DNA of 64,000 nucleotides from Pseudomicrostroma phylloplanum (Eukaryota > Basidiomycota > Exobasidiomycetes > Microstromatales), in assembly GCA_039545275.1 (NCBI GenBank), contig BCHS01000006.1:62001-126000 (forward strand), written 5' to 3'. Shown one piece after another: positions 42,761 to 54,119 of the stretch. A program made the position numbers and the translations under genes. Below the pieces are notes generated by a model. It saw only the letters and a program-made list of their open reading frames with translations, did not search any database and was not told where the DNA came from. Position 1 is the first letter of the stretch; each line of letters opens with the position of its first letter.

Positions 42761-45221
42761 TCACTCACGCTCTCTTACTCTGCGCCGTCGGATCGCCTCG
42801 GTCGCAGTGGTTGTCGCCGTCTTGCTGGAGGCTGCTGCTTCTTCCTCTGTGCGTAGGAGCTTTGCCTGCTCTACTTCTCTCAGGATCTTCGAAGAAGTAT
42901 GGAAGCCTCGAGCAGTTGCGAAAGCGCTGCTACCGCTGCCTGCTCCACGGCTCGCCTGCTCAACGAGCAACTTCCCGTCCTGCACACGGACTACCCCGCC
43001 ATCCTCGAAGCGGTAGCCGTCGACGATATCGCTGAGCACCTTCTGGCAGTCGACAGTTGCCTTGAGCTTGCTACACATCAGGAAGGTCCCGCTGAGCTTC
43101 CTGTTAAGACTGTATGTCTCCTTCGGCGGTGGCGTCTTCCGCTGAGCCAGCATAAGCGGGATCTCAGACTTGATCTCGTCCGTCAAAGTCTGATTAGTGA
43201 AGTTGAAGGGAGTGGTTCTTCTGAAAGGAGATCCGAGAAGTGTCATCGATCGGACGTGTGCGTCGACCATCTCGTCAGATTCGGTACCGATGAGGTAGCC
43301 CACCTTTGTGCTCCACTCTTTGCAGCCCGGCAAGTCTTCATTGACCGCACAGATGAGGAGCCGAAGCCAGTCGTCCATGAAAACCTTCGAGTACTCTCTG
43401 GTAGCGCCAAAGTCGATGAGCTGGATCTTTCGAGTGGATGTTGCGTAGAGGAAATTGCTGAAGTTAGGGTCTGTTTGCATGAGACGATGCGTGAATAGCT
43501 CAGACAGTGCGAGATCGAGAAGAGATGTAGCGATCTGAGTCAGCCAGGAAAGAGGGTAGAAGATCAGCTGAGGCCGTCATTGACGATTAGACTGGCATCC
43601 AGCAGGGACTCACTTCATTGCGCCGCCGCTCATTGTAGCCTTCAACATGGCTGAGTGGCCTGCCCTTCATCATCTCCGTCGTCAATACTCTCTTCCCGCA
43701 AAGACCAGGGATGACAGTCGGGACTTCGAAGCTGCCAGCTGGCTGTCCCTCGTTGAAGATCTTTGCGAAACGACGGCCCATCTCGGCTTCCCGCTCGTAA
43801 TCACACTCATCTTGCAGCTCCAATCTCATCTGGTTGATCGTGTTCTCCAGAAATAGACCCTTGGGTAGCAGCGCAGAAGCGGCTAGCAACCATTTCAAGT
43901 ATCCTAGATCTGATTCGATAGATTCCCGGATGCCGGGAAATTGAACCTTGATAGCTACTGGGAGGTCCGGATGTGTCGGATGAGACGGCGACAAGACACC
44001 GTGATGTACCTGCCCAATTGATGCAGCTGCAAACGGCGTAGAGCTAAAAGAGGCAAAGTGAGAGCGCCATTCTGCTCCTAGCTCTTCGGCCATGACCTTC
44101 TCCATCTGCCATTCTGGCATGTAATTCGCACTGTTCTGCACCTGCAGAAGAACAGCTTCGATCTCTGGAGGTAGTAGGTTGCTGTCCTGGATGCTCAAGA
44201 ACTGCCCTAGCTTCAGAGCAGCTCCTCTCATCCGTGAAAGCTTGTCCACTAGACGCTTGATGTTTCCCTCGCTCATAAAAGGGCTGCTACTGCTCTTCTG
44301 CGCCTGGCCTTCGGGTCCTTTCCCTCCACCGCCAGGAGTCAAGATGGACCCTGCCGCGCCCCACGCCAGCCCAGCGCCTAAAGAGCCGTAATGCATGAGG
44401 CGGGCTAGCCGAGACGAGGGGACCTTGGACGCCCTCATAGGCGTCGTGCGCTGCTCAGTCGTGACGTCGTAATCTATAAGATGCTCTGGCTCTTCTGACG
44501 GTACTTCTGCATCTTGTAACCGAGGGGGCGGAGGGCTCTGGCTTGCAGCAGATTCAATGGGCTTGGCGTCGGCTGGAGGTGCTGTGACTCTAGGTGATGG
44601 CGGGTCATCTATGTCGATGGCAGGATTTTGTAAGGAGGGTCCGGAGAGAGGCTCGGGTTCCGGTGAGGCAGGTGAGCTCGATTCCTTCTGCTCTTCGAGG
44701 GGAGGAGACGTATGGACTTGGCTCTGGGCTTCCACACTAGCGTCAGAGGCCAGATCCTGGGTCGAGCGAACTCTATCCGGTGGTCTGACGTCTTCTTGCT
44801 CTGGTGGTGGAGCAAAATAAGCCGCAAGGGCCTCGTCCAGCTTTCTCCTCGCCTCGATCTTCTCTTCCTCTGTGGGCTCCTGCTGTGGCTTGTCAGCATT
44901 GACATGCTTCATCTCTGTGAAGGTCCCATCTGGCGCCTGGGGTGGAAGGGAGAGATTGTCGGGCGTAGGCTGGCGAGGCTTGTATGCTTCCGGTTGAGAC
45001 CGGCTTGCAGCCTCCGGATTGCTCTTCTTCGCCTTCTGTGTCGGCCATGGCCGTGATGGGCCCGCCCTCTGGACGCCGGAGCTGGAAGGGGAGGAGAAGG
45101 AGGAGCTGGGTGTGGCGGCTGCCGAGGCCTGAAGGTATGCAGCTCGATGAGCGATGCGGGCTGCAGTCAATGCAATCGAATAGATGTCGTGCCACCGTAT
45201 CGGAGGAGGTGGTGGAACCAT
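42761..45221 (-). CDS. COQ8: COQ8/ABC1 (ADCK3-type) atypical kinase for ubiquinone synthesis
   Basis: Two exons (45221-43614 and 43534-42761) give 793 residues. The hallmark UbiB/ADCK motifs are present: ALKLGQFLSIQD (KxGQ, about residue 335), AAASIGQVHHG (Ala-rich loop replacing the Gly loop, about 395), AIKVQFPG with the ATP lysine, NFSNFLY, and IDFGATREY with the metal-binding Asp. The KxGQ motif is specific to the COQ8 subgroup. The N-terminus is hydrophobic/basic (IYSIALTAARIAHRAAY), followed by a 220-residue Pro/Glu/Ser-rich insert that is long for the family. The start is the ATG at 45221; the open frame begins at a GTG just upstream. It stabilises the CoQ synthesis complex in mitochondria. 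Divergent from RPN9. Confidence 0.92.
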
Positions 45222-45476
45222 GACCGCCACAAATCCAGCAGCGGCAAGATGAAGCGATGAAGGTGCGTTGGTATCGATACTCGATGGTGCGGCAGGTGCT
45301 CAGATCGGAAGAAGTGGTGGTGGGTGGAGTCAGGCCGGACATCGGAACGGAAGAAGACTCGCGCATTGTGTGTGGAGTGAGACACGCACTGACGACGCCC
45401 AGCTCGAGGGAGAAGTGACACTCCTTCCGGACCATCACTCACACAAGTCACCTCCAACACATCGCCATCACCAGAC
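45222..45476. promoter_or_regulatory. Divergent promoter: COQ8 and RPN9
   Basis: 255 bp between opposite start codons, so a shared promoter region. No defined element identified; a proteasome-associated control element was not seen by eye. Confidence 0.45.
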
Positions 45477-46877
45477 ATGGCATCGTCATCATCATCAGCA
45501 ATGCAGGTCGACGACTCGACGGCGACCTCGTCTGCACGATATCTCTCCTCTGCAGCATCGTCTGTGCCTCCCACACTCCAGCCATACTTTGCTCGTTTCT
45601 CGGAGCTCTCCTCCAAGAAGCTCTATTATCAGCTCCTCCTCTCCGTGCAAGAATTCTACGCTCACCCAGACTCAGACCAGCCAGGCTCGACACTACGGTA
45701 TGACGTCTTCACCAACTTTGTCATCAATTGGAAGGACAAGGTCAGCGAGTTGAGCGGCGCCGAGCTCGCCATTGCTGCCGCCAAGCAACTCAAGGAGCCC
45801 AGTAAAGCACTCGATTTCCTCTCGAAGCAGCGTGACGAGCTCCCGGATAAGACACCGCCACATCTCCTCGTCAGCATGGAGTGCACACACTACAAGCTGC
45901 TGTTGGGAGAGCTGGAGACGGTAAAGAAGGATGTGGACCAGGGAGGCAAGGTGTTGAACAATTACGATGCAGTGGAGAAGGTCGTCAGCGGAGGTTACTA
46001 CCGCGTAGCTGCCGAGTATTACAAGGCCAAGGCGCTGTACCAGCAGTACTATACCTCTTCACTGCTGTACCTTGCATGTCTTCCTCACAACGGTACAGAG
46101 GACGATCTGCTAGAGGAGGAGAAGGTAGAGAGGGCACACGACCTAGCCATTGCAGCCATATTGGGTCAGGGTATCTGGAACTTCGGAGAGCTCGTGAGTA
46201 CAGCAAGAAGAACTTGGCGAGAAGTTCAAGTTCTGTCGCTGACACCTCGCTTGCCACTCTTTCTTTCGGCCACAGATCCTCCATCCTCTGCTGCCGACGC
46301 TCAACTCAACACCCCACGCCTACCTCCTCGCCCTCCTCTCCGCCTTCTCATCAGGCTCCCTCCCACTCTTCGACTCACTCCTCCCCTCGATCCAGTCACA
46401 CCCTCTACTGAGCGCATCGATGCCCTTCCTGCGCCAGAAGATCTGCCTGATGGCACTCGTGGAGAGCGTCAGCAAGCGTGAGGCAAGGCAGAGGAGTCTA
46501 AGCTTCGAGACGATTGCAAAGGAGACCGCTTTGCCTGTTGATGAGGTGGAGCATTTGTGCATGAAGGCACTGAGGTGAGTTGCGATTCATATCCCGCGAG
46601 GACCTCATAAGCCAGCAGCCATGGCCAATCAATTGACGCGCTGAATCTCTTCCCTTTCTTCCTTCTCAGTCTCTCTCTCATCAAAGGCAGCCTCGACCAA
46701 TCCGCCCAAGTCGCGCACATCTCCTGGGTGCAGCCACGCGTCCTCGAGATGGACCAACTCAAGGCGCTGCGCGCTAAGCTGGCCAACTGGCTCTCGAGGG
46801 TCAAGGACACGGAGATCTTTGTAGAGAACGAGGGGTCGGCGGGGAACAAGAATGTCGTACAGGCTGTGGTGGTGTAA
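45477..46877 (+). CDS. RPN9: 26S proteasome lid subunit RPN9 (PSMD13)
   Basis: Three exons (45477-46193, 46276-46574, 46670-46877) total 1224 nt, 407 residues, the usual length of Rpn9. Visible features: KKLYYQLLLSVQEF and LRYDVFTNFV near the N-terminus, ARQRSLSFETIAKET of the PCI domain, EVEHLCMKAL, SLIKGSLDQSAQVAHISWVQPRVL and the final helix LANWLSRVKDTEIFVEN. These match the PCI-domain lid subunits; Rpn9 helps assemble the lid and contacts Rpn10. A Ser-rich N-terminal extension of about 30 residues precedes the conserved part. Confidence 0.94.
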
Positions 46878-47058
46878 GCGGACAGACCAATGGTTATTCA
46901 GCAAGCCAGAGAGGTTTGGTCGGATTTTGTAGACGTTGAGAGACCGGGGCGTCTCGACTGTCATGTCAAGAAGCAAGTGTTTTGTGTCTTGTCATTGCTC
47001 ATCTACAATAAGAAGACGATACAATAAATCCTCTATCCTCTCGCTTTGAATTTCACTC

Positions 47059-49990
47059 TTACTCGACATCATGCCAAACAAACGCCACCTGCCAATCGTC
47101 CCACTCTTGCTCCACCTCGCCGCATCCTTCTTCCTCTCGTTGGTGCGTACCACTTCGCACAGTGGAGAGGCGCAGAGCAGCCGCGACCGCGTGTGCCGGC
47201 AGGGGCGTGCTGGCATCAGAGCCCTCGCTTACGACGCCGCCGCCGCTGGTACTGCTGCTGCTGCTGTCCTGACCGACGAGAGCATAGAAAAGAGCACGAG
47301 CGGCTTCCAGGCGCTCCTGCAGCCCTGTCTCACTGTCTGCCCCTCCTTCTCCCTCCTCTTGACCTTGTAGCGACACGAAGATCTTGACGCTGAGAGCCGC
47401 TCGCAGTCTGTTTTGCATATCCGTGAATGCCCGGCCGGATTCTGCAGTGAGATCAGAAGTCGTGCTGGTGGGGCTGGAGGTGGTGCGCAGAGCGAGGATA
47501 CCGAAGGAGGAGGATCCGCTGGTAGAGGAGATGTACTGGTGCGAGAGCTCTAGACTGCCTGAGGCGGAGGAGGTGGAGCTGTTTGTGAGGGATGGGAGGG
47601 AGGAGAGGGTGAGGGTGAAGGTGTCTAGAAATGATAAGGAATGGGGAATGGGTTTAGCTACTGACACTCTCCTTCTGATACATTCTGAAGGATTTCCGTG
47701 ACAACTCACCATGCCTCGTGGCAGGCCGCTCCGCCTCCTCGCTCTCATCATACTCTTCATCGTCCGCCACCTCTTCTCCAGTCCCTGCAGCTCTAGCGCT
47801 CCTGCTCTTTTGCCGTTTCCCATCATGCGCAGTCAATTGCCACTCCACAGCCGCACCCCGCGGCAAGTCCCTCTCGCCCAGATGGACGTACAGCATCGGC
47901 AGTGCGTGCGCTCCTCTTCGCCCGGTGGAGCGGTTGACGATGCCATCTGTGCCAAAGAGCCAGTCTGTGTCGTCTTCCTCGGCATCTTCTTCCTCCTCGG
48001 AGAGGTCTTCAGATGTCGGCTGCCCAATTGGGGCGAGGTAAGAAGCGATGTCTTGCGCTCCCCAGCAGCGCAAAGCTGCTGTCAACCTGTCTGAGCCACC
48101 TTCCACTCCCACCGACGGCGATTGAGCGATCCAGCACACTCCCCCTTCCACCCAGCCCTTCCCACCTCTGTTCCTCTCCTCAAGCACAGCAGCAAAAATT
48201 CTCCTCGCATGCTGTAGAGAGAGGGCGTACTGCATCGCAGTTCCTTCCTGCGCCGTAGGCAGAGAGAGGTCCACAGGAAGCAGTCCGATTTGGCCGGCGA
48301 TGCTCATGCGAGAGGCATTGATCAGGCCTTGCGAGTAGGGGCCGATGTTCGCCGAGGCCCAGTAGGAGAGGGATTGCACGTGGAGGGTTTGGCGGTGCGA
48401 GCGGGAGCCGGGGTGCACTTGGCGAAGACGAGGTGCGGTCGGTGGTGTTAGCTGTGAGGACGAGGTGCTACTCTGGTCTGCTTGACATGTGTAGACAGAT
48501 CCATCGTCGTACGCCCACCCGTCCAGCTCTACAGTGCGCTGCTTCGCTCCTGCCGCCCGCAGATGAGGCAGCGCGACAGTAGCTCTTGTGGGCGGCTCGA
48601 GGTCGAAATGTTGTTTGTACACCTTGTTGACCTCTGCGAAAGCCGTCTGGCCGCGCAGTGAGAGATTGAGGTGCTGAACATGCGGAAGATTGAGCTTGTG
48701 AAGATTCAGGACTTGCCGAAGCTTGGCGAAGGCGGCGTACACCTCTGCGTCTCCTGGAACCTCTGCTAAGGAGGAGGAGGGCAGATCGTCGAGATCCGCC
48801 GTGATGCCGGAGAAGGCGACCCACTTGCCTTTCTGACGGTACTTGGCCGTCTTTGGCACTCTCAGAGCGCTTGTTGAATTCGAATTTGGTAAGGGAGGCG
48901 AGCGGCTCTGTGCGGCAGACCTTGAGCTCTCAGCTTCTTGGAGCGCATGCCGAGCCACAGCCTTGGTGCGGCTGCCCAGCCTGTCCAGCACTGGAGAGAT
49001 TGTGACGTCCTCTAGCGCGGACGAGCTGACCTCTTTGTCTATCAGAGAAGCCTTGTGCACCCGCAGGTAGGCGACGGATGCGAAGCTCGTCGTCGAATCG
49101 ACTACCGTTTCGATCTCGTCGCTGTATCAAAGTGAAATGTCAGGAATGGGATTGGTAGGCTTGGTAGATCCTTCGCCCAGTCCCCAAGCACTCACAGCTG
49201 TATCCTCTTCTTGAATAGAGGACAATCGAGAGTCAATGTCTCATACTCTCCTCCCTCTCCACACACATGCGCTCCATACAAGCTCTTTAGCCTCTCCAGC
49301 TTAGGCCGCATAATCGCCAGCGACTTGCCCAAATCCCTTTGATCCAGTCCGATCCCCGCACACTTGATCAAGACGGCCTCCACACCTGCCTGCACCATTT
49401 CTGCGAGAAGTTCAGACTGGTCTCGCTGCCAGAGATAGGCGAGAGGTTGAAGCTGCAGCTCTGGCCGGGCGCAGATGGTCTCGACCCTAAAGCGCTGGTA
49501 GTTGGAGAGGATAGCTCCGACTGAGACGCCTTGCACATCTGGGTGATGCTGTTTCACCTGCCGCAGGAGCAGGTGGAGGTCTTCTGTCTCGTCTTGCTCG
49601 TTTTCTTTGGCGGGGTCGTCTTCGCCTGTAGATGCAGAACGCAAGATGCCGAAGGAGGAGTCTGTCTGGAGAGGCTTGCCAGTGATGACGTGCCTGTAGA
49701 GAGGCAGCTGCATGGCTTCTGCTACCAGGTGGACGGCATCGTGGCCCACTGTCTGGTACATGTAAGAGTCCAGCTCATCTGTAAAGGTATCAGCGAAGTG
49801 TATGGCGACGTCTACCGGTCAGCGGTGCTATGCGGGGTACCTCAGGTCTTTATGCTGCAAATGCGAGCTCACCTGTTCCCTCTGGCGGAGCGAGCGTAGC
49901 CAGCGCTACGATCTCATGACCCAGTTTAGCGCAATGGCAGAGATTGTAACAGCTATCCTTGCCTCCCGACAGAAGACCGACGACCTTCAT
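47059..49990 (-). CDS. DPH6: Diphthine-ammonia ligase DPH6 fused to RidA-like domains
   Basis: Four exons (49990-49873, 49778-49196, 49121-47710, 47624-47059) total 2679 nt, 892 residues. The N-terminal ATPase has the PP-loop MKVVGLLSGGKDSCYN, then SYMYQTVGHDAV, LPLYRH, GVSVGAILSNYQR, and the diagnostic GEGGEYETLTLDCPLF. It catalyses the last step of diphthamide formation on elongation factor 2. After about residue 270 come two RidA/YjgF-like regions (for example IGPYSQGLINASRMSIAGQIGL, and WQVAFVWHDVE at the C-terminus). This domain order is known for fungal Dph6 proteins. An acidic, Arg/Lys-rich linker splits the second RidA part. Converges with RPN9. Confidence 0.9.
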
Positions 49991-50268
49991 CGAGACAGCT
50001 TATGAGAAGGATTACTTGTACTTGCGGTGAGTATATGCGGTCCTCGCTCGAGGTTGCGAGCAATACGGAAATACGGAAACACGGGTCAACGGAAAGAGAC
50101 AAAATCCGTAGAAAGGCGAGAAAAGCCGAGGCACACAAGCAGCAGTGTGGCCTGAGCGAGGGGGAGGCGGCGGCCAGTGGTGATGCTTCGATCCGAACAT
50201 CGTGTTCCTCCCTCACCATTCACATTCGTCAATCCATACCCTTTCTACTCCTCTGTCCCCTCCGCAGT
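49991..50268. promoter_or_regulatory. Divergent promoter: DPH6 and a small unknown gene
   Basis: 278 bp between opposite start codons. No element recognised. Confidence 0.4.
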
Positions 50269-50823
50269 ATGGCCCAGACAGTATCAAACGGAGCCACTCT
50301 CACCATCGAGGATATCCTCGCCGACCTTGCAGTCCTGGGCGGGACTCAAAGCAGCAACAGCGCCTCCAGCGCTGACCCCGCTGCCAAGGCACAGCAGCAA
50401 CACCTTATTCTATCCCTCGGTCGCTCCTTTGTGCCTCCCGACTCTCTCTCCCGCTCCGAGACCGGCGACGCAGCTTCTTCTACTCTCGATACAAGCGATG
50501 CGGACTCGGTCACACGCCTGCTGGAGGACGACACGACGAGACTGAAAGCCCTCCTGCGCTCCCTCGAGCAGGGAGGAGAGGCCAAGGAGGGCGGCGATAT
50601 CGGTGCGCAGCTCGAAATAGTGCGACTCTTTCTGTCATCCTCCCATAGTACTCTCGCCTCTCTCAACAAGAGCCACCGAACGAGGAGTGATGCAGGTCAG
50701 AACGGGCAGGGTCAAGAGACGGGCAACGAGATCGAGAGTCTGCACGGCCGTGTTGCTCGAGTGCAATCAGATCTGGACCAGCTGGAGAGGCAGCTTGAAG
50801 CGGCGAGGAGCAAGCTGGACTAA
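50269..50823 (+). CDS. Small hypothetical protein with C-terminal coiled coil
   Basis: 184 residues from the ATG at 50269 (MAQTVSNG); the frame is open upstream but without a better start. I do not recognise it. The N-terminus has a short amphipathic segment (IEDILADLAVLGG), the middle is Ser/Ala-rich, and residues about 95-140 form a helix (TRLKALLRSLEQ, LEIVRLFLSSSHSTLASLNK). The last 35 residues are heptad-like (LHGRVARVQSDLDQLERQLEAARSKLD), consistent with a coiled coil. Size and layout would suit a small subunit of a complex such as a tether or kinetochore component, but that is speculation. It stands alone between two well-supported genes, with promoter shared with DPH6. Confidence 0.65.
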   Translation: MAQTVSNGATLTIEDILADLAVLGGTQSSNSASSADPAAKAQQQHLILSLGRSFVPPDSLSRSETGDAASSTLDTSDADSVTRLLEDDTTRLKALLRSLEQGGEAKEGGDIGAQLEIVRLFLSSSHSTLASLNKSHRTRSDAGQNGQGQETGNEIESLHGRVARVQSDLDQLERQLEAARSKLD

Positions 50824-50974
50824 GAGCATGCTGCTTACAAGCGTGAGTATAGCAGATGAGGGACGATTGAAACGATGCGTGTATGCTGCATTATCGTCGC
50901 TGTGCTAGTCTATGATACACCGAATCTGACTGACGTTCTGCCTTGCTCTCTCCCTCTACCTCTCACGCTCACGC

Positions 50975-53621
50975 CTACGCTCCACGCTCATTCCCTCTCA
51001 TCCGCTGCCTCTTGCGCATGGCAATCCAGATCGCCCCACCAATACCATCCACATCACTGAAGAGGCTCACATGGCGATGCGAGCTCTCCGTCAACCAAGC
51101 CAAACCCTCGTCTCCTGCGTCACTGCTGCTGCTACTGGCCTCCTTGTCGTCGGTGACGAGACACTTCTTCCAGGCACCGGGGATACTGGTCGAGGAGCGG
51201 AGAGTGATGACGCCGTCTCCTTTACCGTATAGCATGCGGCTGTAGTCCGACGTCCGCACGCTCGAGCGCCAGTCTGCTGTGGGAGAGTCATCCTTACCAG
51301 CGGAGCTCGGAGGGGGAAGGCCATTAGAGGTGGGCCCTGCCCCGCTGGGTATGCTCGTAGCATCAGTCGAAGAGCCTCCTTCCACGAGCGCTCCGCGGGT
51401 GGTGGGAGTCCGTCCAGACGTCAGCATGGTGATCGGCGGGTAGAGGCCTCTTGCTAGCTTGGCTTCGTCAAAGCCGGAGACGATCTCCTCGTCGAATGTA
51501 CGGACCTCTTGCAACGTCTAGGCGAGTCAGAGATAACATCGAATACAGGTCAGCCGATACCAGACGCTACCGACACTTTCGCCTGAATTCAGGACTCACT
51601 CTCTTCAAATAGTCCCAAATTTCGTCTTCAGCCACCTCGGAGGAACCACCTGCTTTGCCAGTGCCTGCAGCTGGCTCCTCCTGATTCTCGGCACTCAACG
51701 CCTGCGTCTCGTCCGTGTCTGCGCCAGTAGCCATGTCCTCTGCCCCCTGAGCGACATGCTGCGCTGCGAGCAGACCCTCCTGAGTAGCACTCGTCACTGA
51801 AGCTGAGGTCTGCATACCTTGGGAATTGCTCTCCTCATTCGTGCGCGGTTTCCCGAGGGAGGGACCATCGATCGGGGCAGCTCCCGGCACATCGGCCGGG
51901 CCTTGAGCATTGTCAGCCAGCTCTGCCTCCTTCTGGCGATCACCTTCACCCAACTCGGCGGAAAGCCTCGGCCTCTCCACCTTTGGTCGGTCAGCCTGGG
52001 AGCGCTGCATCTCCTGCCAGCGTCTGGTGCTCCTCACCACTGGGCTCAGACCGGCCCATTCCCACATCTTGATATCGAGAAAGTCGACCTCTTTGCGCTC
52101 GCCAGACTCCGTCTCGAAGCACAGCTTATCGCGCGGAAGGAGGTAGAAGGTGGACCGCCAGGAAAAGGTGGAACGAGGGGAGCAGATGGTCGTATTGTAG
52201 AGGGCTGCATCTCCGTATGCTAAGGGGCCGAGGATATTGGGTGTTCCGAGGAAGGGAGAGGAGCCGAAGGAGAGGGTGTGGAAGATGCGCGGATCGGAAG
52301 CCTGTGAGAGGGCGTGTAGAGCTACGAGACCTCCCATTGAGTGGGCAACGACGATTGCCCCTTTGCGCTCCCTTGGATCGTCTGATGAGGCTTCGTATAG
52401 CTCTTCCAGGAATTTGCGAAGTCGCTTAGAGGAGTGCCCGAGTGACAATCGCCAATCGAAGCCCCACGGGTAGACGTTGGCTCCCTTCCTAGCAAACTTT
52501 GCCTGCAGACGAGAGCTCATATCGACCATCCTGCCAATACGAGAGAGCGACTCATCCGGCTCGATGAGATCCGTCGCGTTGTCCTCGGCCGACGGACTCA
52601 GCCCAAGCTCAAGGACAGGCCGCCGGAATCCCGTCCCCACCTTGAGAGGAATCCAGAGCATCTGATGGGTCTTTGCGTCTCGCAACACAGAGCCTCGATA
52701 CCCTCCCAAGATCACCACATTGTATCCCTTGACGTCGTTGAAGAACTCTGCTGCTCGAGGGTGCCGCGGACCGATGACGGGAATCACATCGAGGTCGTTC
52801 TGAGTCTGGGCAGGGGTGGAGGAGGAGCCGAAGATGGAGATGCCAGTGACAGAGGGGAGGATATCGCTGGGAAGGTAGCTAGCCCAGCCAGTCTTTGCCT
52901 GTTTGCCAGAGGATCCTGGCCTATCTGATGTATCCTGACCTGGCGCTGGACCTTGAGCTGCACGCGCAGGGGAGACGCCTCGCTCGTCCTGCTTACTGGC
53001 CCTGTCTGCACTCCTGCGCCGCGCCTCCCCAGTACCACCTCCAAAGGGTCTGAGCACGGTGTCAGCCTTGCCCTTCAGACTGGTCCAGCCAGAGGAAGAG
53101 CCCATGTGAGTGTCATAAAAGGCCTGCTTGGCGGTAGGCACCCGATACGAGCTTGGGACATGCGGCAATTCCTGTGAACCGGAAACTACTTGCGTGAGCG
53201 TACTTGTGCTCAGCACAGACATGGTCCGCTGCAGGCCTGAAATGTGAGCCAGCATGGGCGTGCTGGGTGATGAAGGATCCTCGAGAGTCGGTGACAAGAT
53301 AGAGAAGTATTCGGGCTCAAGGTGCGCTGTGACTTCTGTATCCTCGTCCTCCTCTTCGACCGGGTCGCCATGGTCCGTGGAGCTATCGCCTGAGCTTCTT
53401 CTGCGATTGCCGAAGACGAGGCTTGAGAGCTGGTTCAGTTTGAGCTGCGGCAGAGACATGCCGAATGTCTCCCTCTCGTTCCCCCTCTCCCTGGCAGATG
53501 CGTCCGTCGCATCGATGCTGCGTTGCTCCACATTACTGGACTGAGCCGAATTTGAGAAGGGATTAAGGAATTTGGGCACTGACAGCTTACGCTGCTTGGA
53601 AGAGGCTACAGGGGGCGACAT
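50975..53621 (-). CDS. LCAT-like alpha/beta-hydrolase (putative lipid acyltransferase/phospholipase)
   Basis: Two exons (53621-51600 and 51517-50975) give 854 residues. A Ser-rich N-terminal region of about 250 residues precedes the hydrolase. The conserved core has VIPVIGPRHPR, VVILGGYRGSVLRD, LWIPLKVG, GANVYPWGFDWRLSLG, then the nucleophile elbow VVAHSMGGLVAL (Ser near residue 425) and SFGSSPFLGTPN. The PWGFDWR and AHSMGG motifs are typical of LCAT/PDAT-type enzymes. A candidate histidine lies near the C-terminus (SSHRHVSLFSD). The central 120 residues after the core are low complexity. No clear transmembrane helix or signal peptide is seen, so it is probably cytosolic or membrane-associated. 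Substrate unknown. The start was moved from an upstream GTG to the ATG at 53621. Confidence 0.75.
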
Positions 53622-54119
53622 GAGCTGGTATCGAGCTTGTAAAACATCGATTGTGTTGATGGAGGGTTCGAATATGCAGAAGGAGGAGCAGTGAGGGACT
53701 CTGCGTGCTGAGCCGGCGGGTAAATGTAGCCGGCCTCTGGTAATATGGAGTATCACTGCGAGGCGGCACTGTCGGACGAGGGATCCCGATGCATGAGCGG
53801 AACATCGGGCAATTGACACTCGGAACGGAAGCAAGAGCAGTTCTGCCGTCGATGGTGCAATTGAGGTCACAGCCACCGCCTAGGCCTGAGCCTAAGCCTC
53901 TCTCCGCCCGCCGCCCGAGGCAGAGTCGATGACCTTCGCTCAGCCGCCGCCGTAATTGCCATCTCCAATCTCATTGTTCCTCACCATCGCCCTCACCACA
54001 TTCGACTCGCCACAAGCACAACACCTCGCTCTCACTTCAGATCGAATCACCTTGCTAGAGCAAGTCCAATCCTCACACATCACATCGCTCCGCACCCGTC
54101 ACGTTGGCTTATCTCAACA
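53622..54119. promoter_or_regulatory. Divergent promoter: LCAT-like hydrolase and antizyme
   Basis: About 500 bp between opposite starts. The antizyme leader lies at the right end. No element recognised. Confidence 0.4.
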
